53,995 nt of DNA from Armatimonadetes bacterium UBA5352. Its GTDB lineage: Bacteria; Armatimonadota; Zipacnadia; Zipacnadales; UBA5352. The translations under genes and the position numbers were made by a program. The stretch covers positions 1 to 53,995 of the forward strand of contig DHPY01000072.1 of NCBI GenBank assembly GCA_002411015.1, written 5' to 3'. This document shows positions 15,928-23,897 of this stretch, one piece after another (positions within the stretch are counted from its first letter, which is position 1; every line of letters starts with the position of its first letter). The notes beneath the pieces were generated by a model that made no database searches, was not told where the DNA came from, and saw nothing but the letters and a program-made list of their open reading frames with translations.

Positions 15928-16669
15928 CGCGGTAGTGTTGCCCGTAGAGCCTGTTCGCATTGAGGTACTGCCGCAGCGAGTTTTCGCGATCGGTGTTCCC
16001 GGGGTGGCTGTGGAACATGATCTCGAGGTCACTCGGGTCCCGCCCCTGCAGCTCGCGGAACTTCTGCAGCACCAGCAGTCCGGCTGTCGGGTCGTATCCG
16101 GCGCCTGCTGAGTAGCGAGCGCCGACTCGGTCGGACTCATACTCGTTGTCGCGCGAGTAGTTCTGCAACGCCAGCGAGGCGACGATGCCCGCGATGTCGC
16201 CCGAACTCCCTCCGCCAAGCGCGATCTCAATGAGAAGCTGCGCCCCCATCGCGCTCTCGATGCGCTTGATCGCGTGCTGGTGGCTGATATGCGTCGCCTC
16301 GTGCCCGAGGACCCACGCGATCTGGTCCGGGTCGTTCCTCAGTTCATCCATCAGGCCCGCATAGATGTAGACGGGGCCGCCCGGCAGCGCGAAGGCGTTG
16401 TTCACGTCCTCGGCAACCACGGAGAACTTGTACGGGTAACTCGGTGGCTGCGCGGCTGCGGCAATGCGGGCGCCGATCTGATCAACCAGCCTCGATCGCT
16501 GTGTGTTCCGCTCAATGCGATGCTCCCGCTCAAAGTCGGCCGCAGCCTGCTGGCCGATGTTGATCTCTTCGTTCTTGCTGATCAGGAACGTCTCTCCGCC
16601 ACAGCCGCTCATCAACACGCCGGCAGCAGCGAGCAGCAGACTTAGCACCATCAGACGCACGACACTCAT
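15920..16669 (-). CDS. M48-family metalloprotease lipoprotein
   Basis: A 249-residue lipoprotein (lipobox LMSGC, Cys23) with a Peptidase_M48 domain. The zinc motif HEATH lies at 123-127 and the downstream NEYESD (175-180) supplies the third ligand. This is the BepA/LoiP/YcaL-like type, which degrades misfolded outer-membrane or periplasmic proteins. The start has a good hydrophobic signal. It lies downstream of the SIS and esterase genes on the same strand with a 128-base gap, so cotranscription is possible. It ends one base from the convergent flavoprotein stop. Confidence 0.9.
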   Translation of the reverse strand: MSVVRLMVLSLLLAAAGVLMSGCGGETFLISKNEEINIGQQAAADFEREHRIERNTQRSRLVDQIGARIAAAAQPPSYPYKFSVVAEDVNNAFALPGGPVYIYAGLMDELRNDPDQIAWVLGHEATHISHQHAIKRIESAMGAQLLIEIALGGGSSGDIAGIVASLALQNYSRDNEYESDRVGARYSAGAGYDPTAGLLVLQKFRELQGRDPSDLEIMFHSHPGNTDRENSLRQYLNANRLYGQHYRGG

Positions 16670-16797
16670 CCCGATCCTCTCCCTGCGCTGAAGATCACCC
16701 CAGCATCAAGATCTTCGGCGTCGCGAACAGCGGTCCCTGCACCGATTACTTCCCGAGATGCTGCAGCACGAAACCTGCCGCGTCGCGAGTGGCCGCC

Positions 16798-18837
16798 TCA
16801 CTCTTCCCCGCCGTCCACCATCTCCAGCCCCTTCGCCTCGAGCGCGCGGTAGACGTCGGGCAGGTCGAACTGCTCCAGCACACTGGGGATCATCGCCGAA
16901 AGCGGCAGGCTGTACAGCTCAGCCTCGGCGATTCCGGCGTAGGACGCGAGCGCATCCACAAGGGTGACCTTCGTCACGCTCTCATGCAGCAGAGCGGCCA
17001 GCGCACCCGGGATCGCGCCGTTGCCGCGCGCGACGAGGTGCACGTTCGTGTAGCCGAAGCTCGCCATCCAGTCGAGGGTGCGGAGGATGTCGTGCACGCG
17101 CCACGCGACGTAGCTCTCGCGGAACATCGTGGCATGCGCTGCGTAGAAGTAGTCGCTGCCGTAGTAGCTGTCGAAGCTGCCGGGCTTGACCGCGTCCGCC
17201 ATGCTCTCGCCGATCCCGCGGTAGTCGCAGGCGAAGAATGCGGGGGCGCTCTCAAGCTCGCGCACGAACTCGTCCTCGCGCATCTCGGCGTCCGCGGAGA
17301 GGTGCGGCAGGTAGAGGACCGCGCTGCCATCGAGGCCGGCCCGCTCGGCGGTCAGCGGCTGCGCGCTACGCGCTGAGTCCTCGAGCTTCGTCACGATCGC
17401 CTGCGCGCCGAACTGCGGATCGATCTCCAGCACGAACTGCGACGCGTGCGGACGGGCGTAGTTGCGCTGCGTCCAGTAGCGGAGCACGCGGAAGTCGGGA
17501 GGCCCCTGGCGCTCCGGCAGGTCCAGCACATCCTGCACGCGCTGCACAAGCTCCTCGCCCGACGGCGCCCCACGCTGCGCCGCAAGCTCACGGCTGCGCT
17601 CAGCGGTCATCTGCCAGACCCACCGTGGCGCAAGCTCGGCAACCTGTCCGGACTGCGTGCACCACAGGTCCTGGTCGGTGAGCTGCCTGAACCGGGCGTC
17701 GGTGGCGCGCACGGGCAGCCCGGCCGCGGCGCAGAAGTGCCGGGCCATCGCGTCACGCATCTCGGGCGGGTAGTCGTGCCCGCCGGGGCCCATGTAGTAG
17801 TCGAGCGCATCGCGCGCGCCGGAGGCGTCGTAGAGGTGTGCAATCAGCGCGAAGCTCTCCCGAGCGCCACGCTGATCGAAGAAGTCCTCCTCGGCGGTCA
17901 GCATGATCAGGGCATCCGGCGCATTCGCCAGCAGCAGATCGGCCTGGCCGATGCCGAGCGCGTGGGCATTCGGCACCATCTGCTCGGCGTCCGCGGCAAG
18001 TTCGTTCTCGATGTCGCGCCGCCAGGAGGTGACGTAGCAGGAGGGCGCGGACATCGTCAGGCGGCGCTCAAGCGCGGTGAGCAGCGTGGTCATCGTGCCG
18101 CCGCCGGAGCAGCCGGTGACGCCGATGCGCGCGGGGTCCACGTCATCGCGGGTGAGGAGGTAGTCCACAGCACGAATGCCATCCCACGCGCGCCACGAGC
18201 CGAAGAACTCTCCGACGAGAAGCTGCGGGTTGCCCATGTAGTTGTGCTGGAGCGTGCCCCAGGTCACCTTCTGCCCCTGCTGATCCTCGCCACCGGGGTA
18301 CTGCAGCCGTTCGCCCTGGCCGATGGGGTCATAGGCCACCGCGATGAAGCCGTTGCGCGCGAGAAGCTGCGCGGCGGCCTGGTTGTAATCGGCGCCCTTG
18401 CCCTCGCGGGAGTGCCCGGAGGGGACGATCACCGCGGGCGCGGGGAACGCTGCCTCGCGAGGCACGTAGACGTTCGCTGTCACGGGAAAGCCCGGGCGGC
18501 TGTCGAAGATGATCTTGTCGATGACCATGTCGTCCAGTTCGATGGCGCCGACTTTGCGCACGTTCAGATCGCCGCGCTCAGGCGCCTCGCCGAACATGAG
18601 CGGGAGCTTCTCTCGGATGGCGTCAACGTACGCCTGCGCGTCAGCGAGCGTCTCTATTGAGAGGGCGCGTGCGCGATTCTCCGCGTCAGCGGCCCGGATG
18701 CGCGCGACGACATACTCCTGCATCATGCGTGGAAAGCGGTTGAGCGGTTCCATGCGAACGGTCTCCTCCTGTGCGGCGGCAGACGACATGGCCATCAGCC
18801 ACGCCAGCAGCAGAACGATGTGATCGTTCCGGATCAT
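16798..18837 (-). CDS. Secreted double alpha/beta hydrolase (paralogue 2)
   Basis: A 679-residue exported esterase-like protein. A signal peptide (1-22, ending SSAAA) is followed by a conserved MEPLNRFPRMMQEY segment shared with the gene at 20763. The first hydrolase domain has oxyanion region PSGHSREGKG near 139, GCSGGG with Ser244, an acidic residue near 318 (TAEEDFFD) and His354 (GGHDY). The second hydrolase-like domain keeps CDYRGIGES and GSDYFYA but its elbow reads ARGNGA, with Gly where Ser should be. It starts 55 bases after the SIS-domain gene stop, so it is probably cotranscribed. It may be a periplasmic acetyl or aryl esterase. Confidence 0.87.
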   Translation of the reverse strand: MIRNDHIVLLLAWLMAMSSAAAQEETVRMEPLNRFPRMMQEYVVARIRAADAENRARALSIETLADAQAYVDAIREKLPLMFGEAPERGDLNVRKVGAIELDDMVIDKIIFDSRPGFPVTANVYVPREAAFPAPAVIVPSGHSREGKGADYNQAAAQLLARNGFIAVAYDPIGQGERLQYPGGEDQQGQKVTWGTLQHNYMGNPQLLVGEFFGSWRAWDGIRAVDYLLTRDDVDPARIGVTGCSGGGTMTTLLTALERRLTMSAPSCYVTSWRRDIENELAADAEQMVPNAHALGIGQADLLLANAPDALIMLTAEEDFFDQRGARESFALIAHLYDASGARDALDYYMGPGGHDYPPEMRDAMARHFCAAAGLPVRATDARFRQLTDQDLWCTQSGQVAELAPRWVWQMTAERSRELAAQRGAPSGEELVQRVQDVLDLPERQGPPDFRVLRYWTQRNYARPHASQFVLEIDPQFGAQAIVTKLEDSARSAQPLTAERAGLDGSAVLYLPHLSADAEMREDEFVRELESAPAFFACDYRGIGESMADAVKPGSFDSYYGSDYFYAAHATMFRESYVAWRVHDILRTLDWMASFGYTNVHLVARGNGAIPGALAALLHESVTKVTLVDALASYAGIAEAELYSLPLSAMIPSVLEQFDLPDVYRALEAKGLEMVDGGEE

Positions 18838-18892
18838 CGGTGGGCTCCATCTTCGATGCGTGGATGGGCCGCGGGCGGCGCGTGGCGGTCGC

Positions 18893-19951
18893 TCAGTAGG
18901 TCAGCGTCACCTTCCGCAGACCTCCGGCCTTGTCCGGGTTCAGGCCCTTGTTCACGGCTACGTAGTACGCGAAGAGCTGGCCCGCGACCGCGATAGGCAT
19001 CGGCGACCAGAACGCGTCCTTCATCTCCGGGAGCTTGACCGGCAGCGTCGCGAGCGAGAGCGCCTCGTCGTTGTCTGAGAAGACGACCAGTTCAGCGCCT
19101 CGCCGCTTGACCTCCTCGCCCACCTCCAGGACAGGCTTCATCGAGGCGTCCTGCGGCGCGAGCAGCAGCACCGGGTCGCCGGGCTGCAGGGCGGCGATCG
19201 GACCGTGCATGTAGTCCGCCGCGCTCCACGGCTCCGGGTTGATCAGGCAGCACTCCTGCAACTTGAGCCCGATCTCCTTCGCGCTGGCGTAGTTCATCCC
19301 GCGCGCGAGCACCGTGCAGGTTTGCATGAAGGTGTAGCGCTCGGCGCGGAACTCCATCAGCGGCTCGACGTCGGCGAGCACCTGCTCCATGGCATCTGGC
19401 GCGCGCAGGAGATCCTCCTGCATATCCTCGCGCTCCGCCCAGCAGGCTGAGAGCTGGTAGAGCACGGCGAGTGCCGTCGTGTAGGTCTTGGTGGCAGCTA
19501 CCGCCTTCTCTTTGCGCGCGTGGGTGAGGAGCGGGAACTCGACTGCGTTCACGATCGGGGAATCGGCGGTGTTGGTCAGCGCGATCGTGGTAGCGCCGAG
19601 CTCGCGGGAAGTCTCGAGGACCTCGATCACATCGGTGGCCTCGCCGGACTGGGAGATGCCGATGACGACCGTGTCCTCGATCTGCATCTTGCTGCGGTAG
19701 GCGGTGAGCAGGGAGGGCGCGGCCGGAGCCACGATCACCCCTGTGACGGCGCCCACGATGTAGCGCAGGTACGTCCCGGCATTGTCCGAGGTGCCGCGGG
19801 CTGCGAGGATCATGAAGCGCGGCTTGCGCTCGCGCAGCACCTCAGCGACCTCGGCAATACGCTGCCCCTCTTTCTTGATGGTCTCGCGGATGGCTCTCGG
19901 CTGTTCGTGGATCTCTGTGAGCATGTGGTGCGGATAGGCTTGCTGCGACAT
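18893..19951 (-). CDS. SIS-domain sugar-phosphate isomerase/deaminase (GlmS C-domain/NagB-II-like)
   Basis: A 352-residue protein with two SIS domains (about 40-175 and 190-340), equal to the isomerase half of GlmS without the glutaminase. ARGTSDNA (51-58) and ISQSGEATD (99-107) bind the sugar phosphate. The C-terminus, ending NPDKAGGLRKVTLTY, matches the GlmS tail. Stand-alone forms act as glucosamine-6-phosphate deaminases (NagB-II), AgaS-type isomerases or fructoselysine deglycases. The start at 19951 is supported by AAGGGGCGAG and by homology; the ORF extension to 20287 reads through REP repeats and is rejected. Probable cytosolic role: amino-sugar phosphate catabolism. Confidence 0.88.
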   Translation of the reverse strand: MSQQAYPHHMLTEIHEQPRAIRETIKKEGQRIAEVAEVLRERKPRFMILAARGTSDNAGTYLRYIVGAVTGVIVAPAAPSLLTAYRSKMQIEDTVVIGISQSGEATDVIEVLETSRELGATTIALTNTADSPIVNAVEFPLLTHARKEKAVAATKTYTTALAVLYQLSACWAEREDMQEDLLRAPDAMEQVLADVEPLMEFRAERYTFMQTCTVLARGMNYASAKEIGLKLQECCLINPEPWSAADYMHGPIAALQPGDPVLLLAPQDASMKPVLEVGEEVKRRGAELVVFSDNDEALSLATLPVKLPEMKDAFWSPMPIAVAGQLFAYYVAVNKGLNPDKAGGLRKVTLTY

Positions 19952-20063
19952 GAACTCGCCCCTTGGATGACATCCGTAGTCATGCAACATCGCATCATCT
20001 GAAGATATTCGCGATGGCCGACGTGAATCCTCCCCGTGGTGGATGTGGTTGCCCGTGGTGCGC

Positions 20064-20129
20064 GTGGTGCGAGTGCCCCCACCCGCACAATCAACCCCAT
20101 CCTGTGGTGCGGGCGCCCCCCACCCGCAC
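20064..20129 (+). repeat. REP-like palindromes, left cluster (two copies)
   Basis: Two copies (20064-20088 and 20104-20129) begin GTGGTGCG and end CACCCGCAC, so each can fold on itself. They lie just past the 3' end of the RAYT gene, in the orientation opposite to the right cluster at 20646-20744. Confidence 0.75.
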
Positions 20130-20135
20130 ACCTGC

Positions 20136-20639
20136 TCATCTCCAATCCCACCACCATGGCCAATCTCCACCCCACCTGATGTACCCGGCGCGTGCCGGAT
20201 TGGCGCGGAGATAGCGCCAGGTGGCGCAGTACCCCCTATCGTTACGCATGAACCTCGTGTACCCGTCCTCCAGCCAGTAGGCCCCACGCTGTCCGTACAA
20301 CCGGTTCACACCATGTGTACTGACGCCTTTCAGCGCCTGCATGATCTCCGAGAGCGGCACGAAGCCATCCCCGCGTGGCAGAGGTCGGAGCAGGGCGTGA
20401 ATGTGATCTGGCATCAGCACGTAGCAGTGCAGTTCGTAGCGCCTCCCGTTGTCATAGCGCAGAACATCCGCAAGGATCTCTGCGATCGCCGAGTCTGTCA
20501 GTCGTTCCTCCCGCGCTGTGAGCACAGACGAGCGTGCATGGAATATCCGCCCGGGGCTCTCGCATCGCGGCAACAGACGACGCTTCCTGGCTCGGAAGTC
20601 CCGGACGTTCCCTTGCTGCGTCGTTGACACTCGCACCAT
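20136..20639 (-). CDS. REP-associated tyrosine transposase (RAYT, Y1/IS200-like)
   Basis: A 167-residue Y1 transposase-family protein. The HUH motif is MPDHIHALL (His-hydrophobic-His), and a downstream tyrosine in FMRNDRGYCATWRYL is a likely nucleophile. The final helix YLRANPARAGY is typical of RAYTs. The start at 20639 is taken from family alignment. The open frame continues upstream to 20744 through three repeats that would encode 11-residue repeats (VRMPSPAHSTV-like), probably not translated. Such proteins nick single-stranded REP hairpins, and most are single-copy housekeeping-like genes. No truncation is seen. Confidence 0.88.
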   Translation of the reverse strand: MVRVSTTQQGNVRDFRARKRRLLPRCESPGRIFHARSSVLTAREERLTDSAIAEILADVLRYDNGRRYELHCYVLMPDHIHALLRPLPRGDGFVPLSEIMQALKGVSTHGVNRLYGQRGAYWLEDGYTRFMRNDRGYCATWRYLRANPARAGYIRWGGDWPWWWDWR

Positions 20640-20645
20640 TCCTTC

Positions 20646-20744
20646 TGGTCGGTGTGCGGGTGAGGGCATTCGCACCACGGTCGAATGTGCGGGTGAGGGC
20701 GCCAGCACCACGGTAGAGTGCGCGGGTGGGGGCATCCGCACCAC
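20646..20744 (-). repeat. REP-like palindromes, right cluster (three copies, 33-bp period)
   Basis: Copies end at 20678, 20711 and 20744, giving an exact 33-bp period. Each reads GTGCGGGTG...GCACCAC or a close variant on the plus strand, the reverse complement of the left cluster. The 33-bp spacing keeps the RAYT frame open, so the extension encodes an 11-residue repeat. Confidence 0.75.
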
Positions 20745-20762
20745 GGGTTCACCCGTCGCCCC

Positions 20763-22796
20763 TCACCCCAGCAGCCCCGCGTCGAGCCCCACCGCCTCCA
20801 GCTTCGCCGCGGCGGCATTCTTCTGCATCGGCTTGAACTCCGCGCTGAACGGCTGGTTGAGCTGCAGGCCGCGCTTCGCGAGCTCACGGTACACGTCCGG
20901 CAGGTCGAAGCTCTGCAGCACGCCGGGCAGCATCACCGCATGTGGCCACTGCTGCATCCGCGTCTGGACCATCTCGCCCCACGAGATCGGCGCGTTGCGT
21001 AGCGTCACCCGCACGACGCGCTCATCGAGCAGCGCCGCCAGCGCCGCCGGGATGGCGCCCCACCCGCGGGCCGCAAGATGCACCTGGTCGTAGCCATACT
21101 GGCCCATGAAGTCGAGCGTGCGCAGGATATCCCACACCCGCCAGCCGAGCGCCGGCTCGCCAAGCATCTCGCCGAAGCTCGCGTAGAAGTAGTCGCTGCC
21201 GTAGATACCGAGGAAGGACCGGTGCGTGCAGGTATTCGGCGTGCTCTCGCCGATGCCGCGGTAGTCGCAGGTGAACATGGCGACATCCTGCTTCGCGAGC
21301 TTCTTGCAGAGCGCGTCCTCGCGCAGATCGTCATCGGAGGAATGATGCGGCACCCAGAGCGTGGCCGGCCCCTCGCCCGGGATCGGCCTCGACGCCCGCG
21401 CACCCTTCTCGAGCTTGTAGACGACCGCCTGCGCCTCCCACTTAGTGTCTGTCTCAAGGAGGTAGACCGCGGCGGTCTTGTTAGCCGGGTATTCCCGCCC
21501 GCTCAGCGGTCGCAGCACCCGGTAGTGCGGCGGCTCCGACGGGCGCTTCGGGAGCGCCAGCAGCTTCGTGACCGCCTTCGCGAGCGCGTCTCCCTCGAGA
21601 GGCGTGCGCTTCTCCGCAAGCTCCTGCGCGCGGGCGCTGGCGAAATCGGGGACGGTGGCGGGCTTCATCTCATCCACCTGGCCGCTCTCCGTGCACCAGA
21701 GCGTCTCATCGGCCTCGATCGTCAGTTCCGGCTCGCCGGAGGTATCGAGGCCGGTGCAGCCGCCGAAGAACCCGTACATGGCCTCGCGGTTCTCGATGTG
21801 GTAGCCGTGCGGGCGCGGGCCGATGTAAAGCTGCAGGTTGTCCTCCGCGCCGAAGAGGCCCCAGAAGTGCTTCAGGCGCTCGTAGGTGTCCTCGATGCCG
21901 CGCGCGTCGAAGTAGTCATGCTCCTGGCCGAGGAGGATCAGCGGCTTGGGCGCATGCGGGATGAGCAGGTCACCCATCTCCATCCCGGCGGCGAGGGTAT
22001 ATGGCGGCTGCTGCTCGGCGTCGGCGGGAAGCTCATTCTCGAGGTTGCAGCGCCAGGTGGTGATGTAGCAGCTTGGCGCGGCCATCGAGAATGGCGTCGC
22101 TCCGAACCACGCGCCGGTGGCTGCGAGGATCATTGTGGTCATCGTGCCGCCGCCGGAGTTACCGGTGAGGCCGATCTGGCTCGCGTCCACCTCCGGGCGC
22201 CCCTGCAGATACTCGAACGCGCGGACGCCATCCCACGCGCGCCATGCGCCGAACCACTCGCCGAGCGGCGTAATCTGCCGGCCCATCCAGTTGTGCTCGG
22301 CGGTGCATGCACCGACGTAGGAGCCGCCCTTGCCGTCCGGGTACTGCAGGCGCTCGCCCTGGCTGAAGGGGTCGAAGATGAAGACCACGTAGCCCTTGCG
22401 CGCGAGGCTCTGGGAGAAGGACTGATAGGGCTCTGCGGCCTTTCCGTTGGCGGAGTGGCCGCAGACGCCGAGGACGGCGGGTGCGGGGCCGTCGAGCTCG
22501 CGCGGGATGTAGAGGTTGCCGGTCACGGGCAGGTTCGGCCGGCTCTCGAAGATGACATTCTCGATGGTGTAGGCATCGCGCTCGACGGTGCCGACGGTGC
22601 GGGCATTGAGCGGCGACTTCGAGGGCTTGCGGCCGAAGGTCCTGCGCAGCGACTTCTGCACGTAGTCCTGGTAGTCGAGCGCGGCCTTCTTCGAGCGCAT
22701 GCCGAGGATGGTCTCGCGGTTCTGCTCACTGACGGTGCGGACCTTGCGCACCATGAACTCCTGCATCATGCGGCCGAAGCGATCGAGTGGCTCCAT
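20763..22796 (-). CDS. Double alpha/beta hydrolase (paralogue 3)
   Basis: A 677-residue paralogue of the gene at 16798, without a signal peptide. It begins MEPLDRFGRMMQEF. GGAGG lies 9 bases before ATG 22796, which selects this start over the ORF start at 22979. The first domain has oxyanion region VCGHSANGK near 111, GNSGGG with Ser214, acidic GQEHDYFD and His in RPHGYH. The second domain retains CDYRGIGES and GSDYFYA but the elbow is ARGWGA, with Gly replacing Ser. A Lys/Ala-rich tail extends past the paralogue's end. The RAYT unit separates it from the SIS gene. Probably a cytosolic carboxyl esterase; substrate unknown. Confidence 0.87.
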   Translation of the reverse strand: MEPLDRFGRMMQEFMVRKVRTVSEQNRETILGMRSKKAALDYQDYVQKSLRRTFGRKPSKSPLNARTVGTVERDAYTIENVIFESRPNLPVTGNLYIPRELDGPAPAVLGVCGHSANGKAAEPYQSFSQSLARKGYVVFIFDPFSQGERLQYPDGKGGSYVGACTAEHNWMGRQITPLGEWFGAWRAWDGVRAFEYLQGRPEVDASQIGLTGNSGGGTMTTMILAATGAWFGATPFSMAAPSCYITTWRCNLENELPADAEQQPPYTLAAGMEMGDLLIPHAPKPLILLGQEHDYFDARGIEDTYERLKHFWGLFGAEDNLQLYIGPRPHGYHIENREAMYGFFGGCTGLDTSGEPELTIEADETLWCTESGQVDEMKPATVPDFASARAQELAEKRTPLEGDALAKAVTKLLALPKRPSEPPHYRVLRPLSGREYPANKTAAVYLLETDTKWEAQAVVYKLEKGARASRPIPGEGPATLWVPHHSSDDDLREDALCKKLAKQDVAMFTCDYRGIGESTPNTCTHRSFLGIYGSDYFYASFGEMLGEPALGWRVWDILRTLDFMGQYGYDQVHLAARGWGAIPAALAALLDERVVRVTLRNAPISWGEMVQTRMQQWPHAVMLPGVLQSFDLPDVYRELAKRGLQLNQPFSAEFKPMQKNAAAAKLEAVGLDAGLLG

Positions 22797-22950
22797 GAGG
22801 AACGACCTCCGATGGTGGGCAGTCATCAGCGCGACGGGGTGTGCCTTCGGCGCAAGGGGCGGAGGGACCTTTCGCGCGCGCCGTTCTGGAGGGCGGACCT
22901 GCGCGTTCGCCCCGGCCGTTGGCCGTGCCGGCGGGCGAAAGCAGACCCGC

Positions 22951-22989
22951 TTGACGTGCATCAAGTTATAGCTTAACATCTACGTTAGA
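22951..22989 (+). promoter_or_regulatory. Promoter and operator-like dyads of the higBA locus
   Basis: TTGACG (22951-22956), 17 bases, then TAACAT (22974-22979). Two small dyads overlap it: GTTA-TAGCT-TAAC (22965-22977) on the -10 element and TCTA-CGT-TAGA (22979-22989) at the start point. This is where an autoregulatory HigA-type antitoxin would be expected to bind. The AT content is locally higher than in neighbouring DNA. Confidence 0.65.
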
Positions 22990-23022
22990 CGTGAGCAACT
23001 CCAGCCAGATGGCGGGGGGCAT

Positions 23023-23414
23023 ATGCTGGAACTCGTCGAGCTTGTGAGCGGGGAAGCGTTTGCAGTCTGTGCACTCAGGCGATCGGGCCATGAGGCTTCC
23101 TTTGTGCTGAAGCATCTCGCCGCCATGCGAGAGCAGGATCGGGACCAGTGGGCGAAGCTGGTGCAGCGGGTCCAGAGTCTTGCTGATCGGGGTCCGTTGG
23201 TCGCGAATGAGCAGAAGAGCAGATGCTTGCGGGGCACGGACCTGTTCGAGCTCAAAGAGGGTACGACGCGGATCATCTGGTTCTACGATCGCACGCAGCG
23301 CAGGCGCATCGTGCTGACGCACGGTTCACGAAGCGCAGGCAGAAGACGCCGCCTCAGGAGATAGCTCGTGCCGAGAGCCTGCAACGGGAGTATTACGCTC
23401 AGAGCGAAGCCTGA
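23023..23414 (+). pseudogene. higB: HigB/Gp49-like toxin, frameshifted
   Basis: The first frame (from ATG 23023) encodes a RelE/HigB-superfamily toxin through LKEGTTRIIWFYDR and IVLTHG. It then goes out of frame and ends at 23364. The characteristic tail continues in the next frame as FTKRRQKTPPQEIARAE and runs to the stop at 23412-23414. Insertion of one T at 23325-23326 (GGTTC to GGTTTC) would restore the family pattern HGFTKRRQKTP. So there is a one-base deletion, either a real inactivation or a sequencing error. The intact protein would be about 130 residues, an mRNA-cleaving ribosome-dependent endoribonuclease. The tail lost from the first frame is conserved in the family, so the product is probably inactive as read. 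Confidence 0.8.
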
Positions 23415-23441
23415 GGTCCGTGGTCTGAGGAGGACTCCAGA

Positions 23442-23762
23442 ATGAACGAAGCCGCAGTCTTTGCGGAATGGACGGAGGAGCTGCAGGACGATCCGACCTA
23501 CATCGTCCACGGAATGCTCTGCGAGGTCACGGAGGCTATCTGCGTCGCCATGCAGCAGCGCGGGATCACGCAGGCCGAACTCGCGCGCAGGCTGGGTGTG
23601 TCGCCTCAGTATGTCCATGAGTTCCTCAACACGCCCGCGAACACCACGCTGAAGCAGATCGTGCGCTTCGCAGGCGCGGTCGGGCTGAACCTATCGCTCT
23701 CGCTCACAACTCATGCTCCCGCGGAGGCATCGGAGCGCGAGGTCGAGGAAGTGAACGCGTAG
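23442..23762 (+). CDS. higA: HigA-like XRE-family antitoxin
   Basis: A 106-residue protein with a helix-turn-helix (ITQAELARRLGVSPQYVHEFL, about 41-61) of the XRE/Cro class. It follows the toxin by 27 bases with its own GGAGG at 8 bases, so it can be translated independently. Toxin-first order is typical of HigBA loci. It should neutralise HigB and repress the shared promoter at 22951. The reading frame is intact although the toxin is broken, as expected if loss of the toxin is tolerated or if the frameshift is artefactual. Confidence 0.85.
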   Translation: MNEAAVFAEWTEELQDDPTYIVHGMLCEVTEAICVAMQQRGITQAELARRLGVSPQYVHEFLNTPANTTLKQIVRFAGAVGLNLSLSLTTHAPAEASEREVEEVNA

Positions 23763-23828
23763 GCACGTTGTGCCTTGCGACGCCCGGCAGGTCCCCTTTC
23801 CCACGGCACCGAAGCTTCTCTTCACCCG

Positions 23829-23877
23829 AACGGCCCCTCGCGGGGCGCGAGGGCCACTACGACTACGGCTGACGACA
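23829..23877. repeat. 49-bp dispersed repeat, copy 2
   Basis: A near-identical partner of 2796-2844, same orientation, with the CCCC-TCGC-GGGG hairpin. It ends at the first base of an ATG that is in frame with the photolyase, so it contributes only to the rejected N-terminal extension. Confidence 0.75.
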
Positions 23878-23897
23878 TGAGCCTGCGGAGCGTCCCC

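Larger units (their letters stand above)
20064..20744. mobile_element. RAYT gene with flanking inverted REP clusters
   Basis: This unit comprises two REP-like palindromes, a Y1-type transposase-like gene on the minus strand, and three REP-like palindromes in the opposite orientation. The arrangement of a single RAYT between inverted REPs (BIME-like) is the classic layout for this domesticated element. It is inserted between two minus-strand metabolic genes. Confidence 0.75.

Noticed and set aside
19952..20287. N-terminal extension of the SIS-domain protein
   Set aside because: It translates through the REP palindromes, lacks homology and starts inside the RAYT gene.
21078..22976. 632-codon plus-strand frame opposite the third double hydrolase
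   Set aside because: Shadow frame; the minus-strand protein has catalytic motifs and close paralogues.
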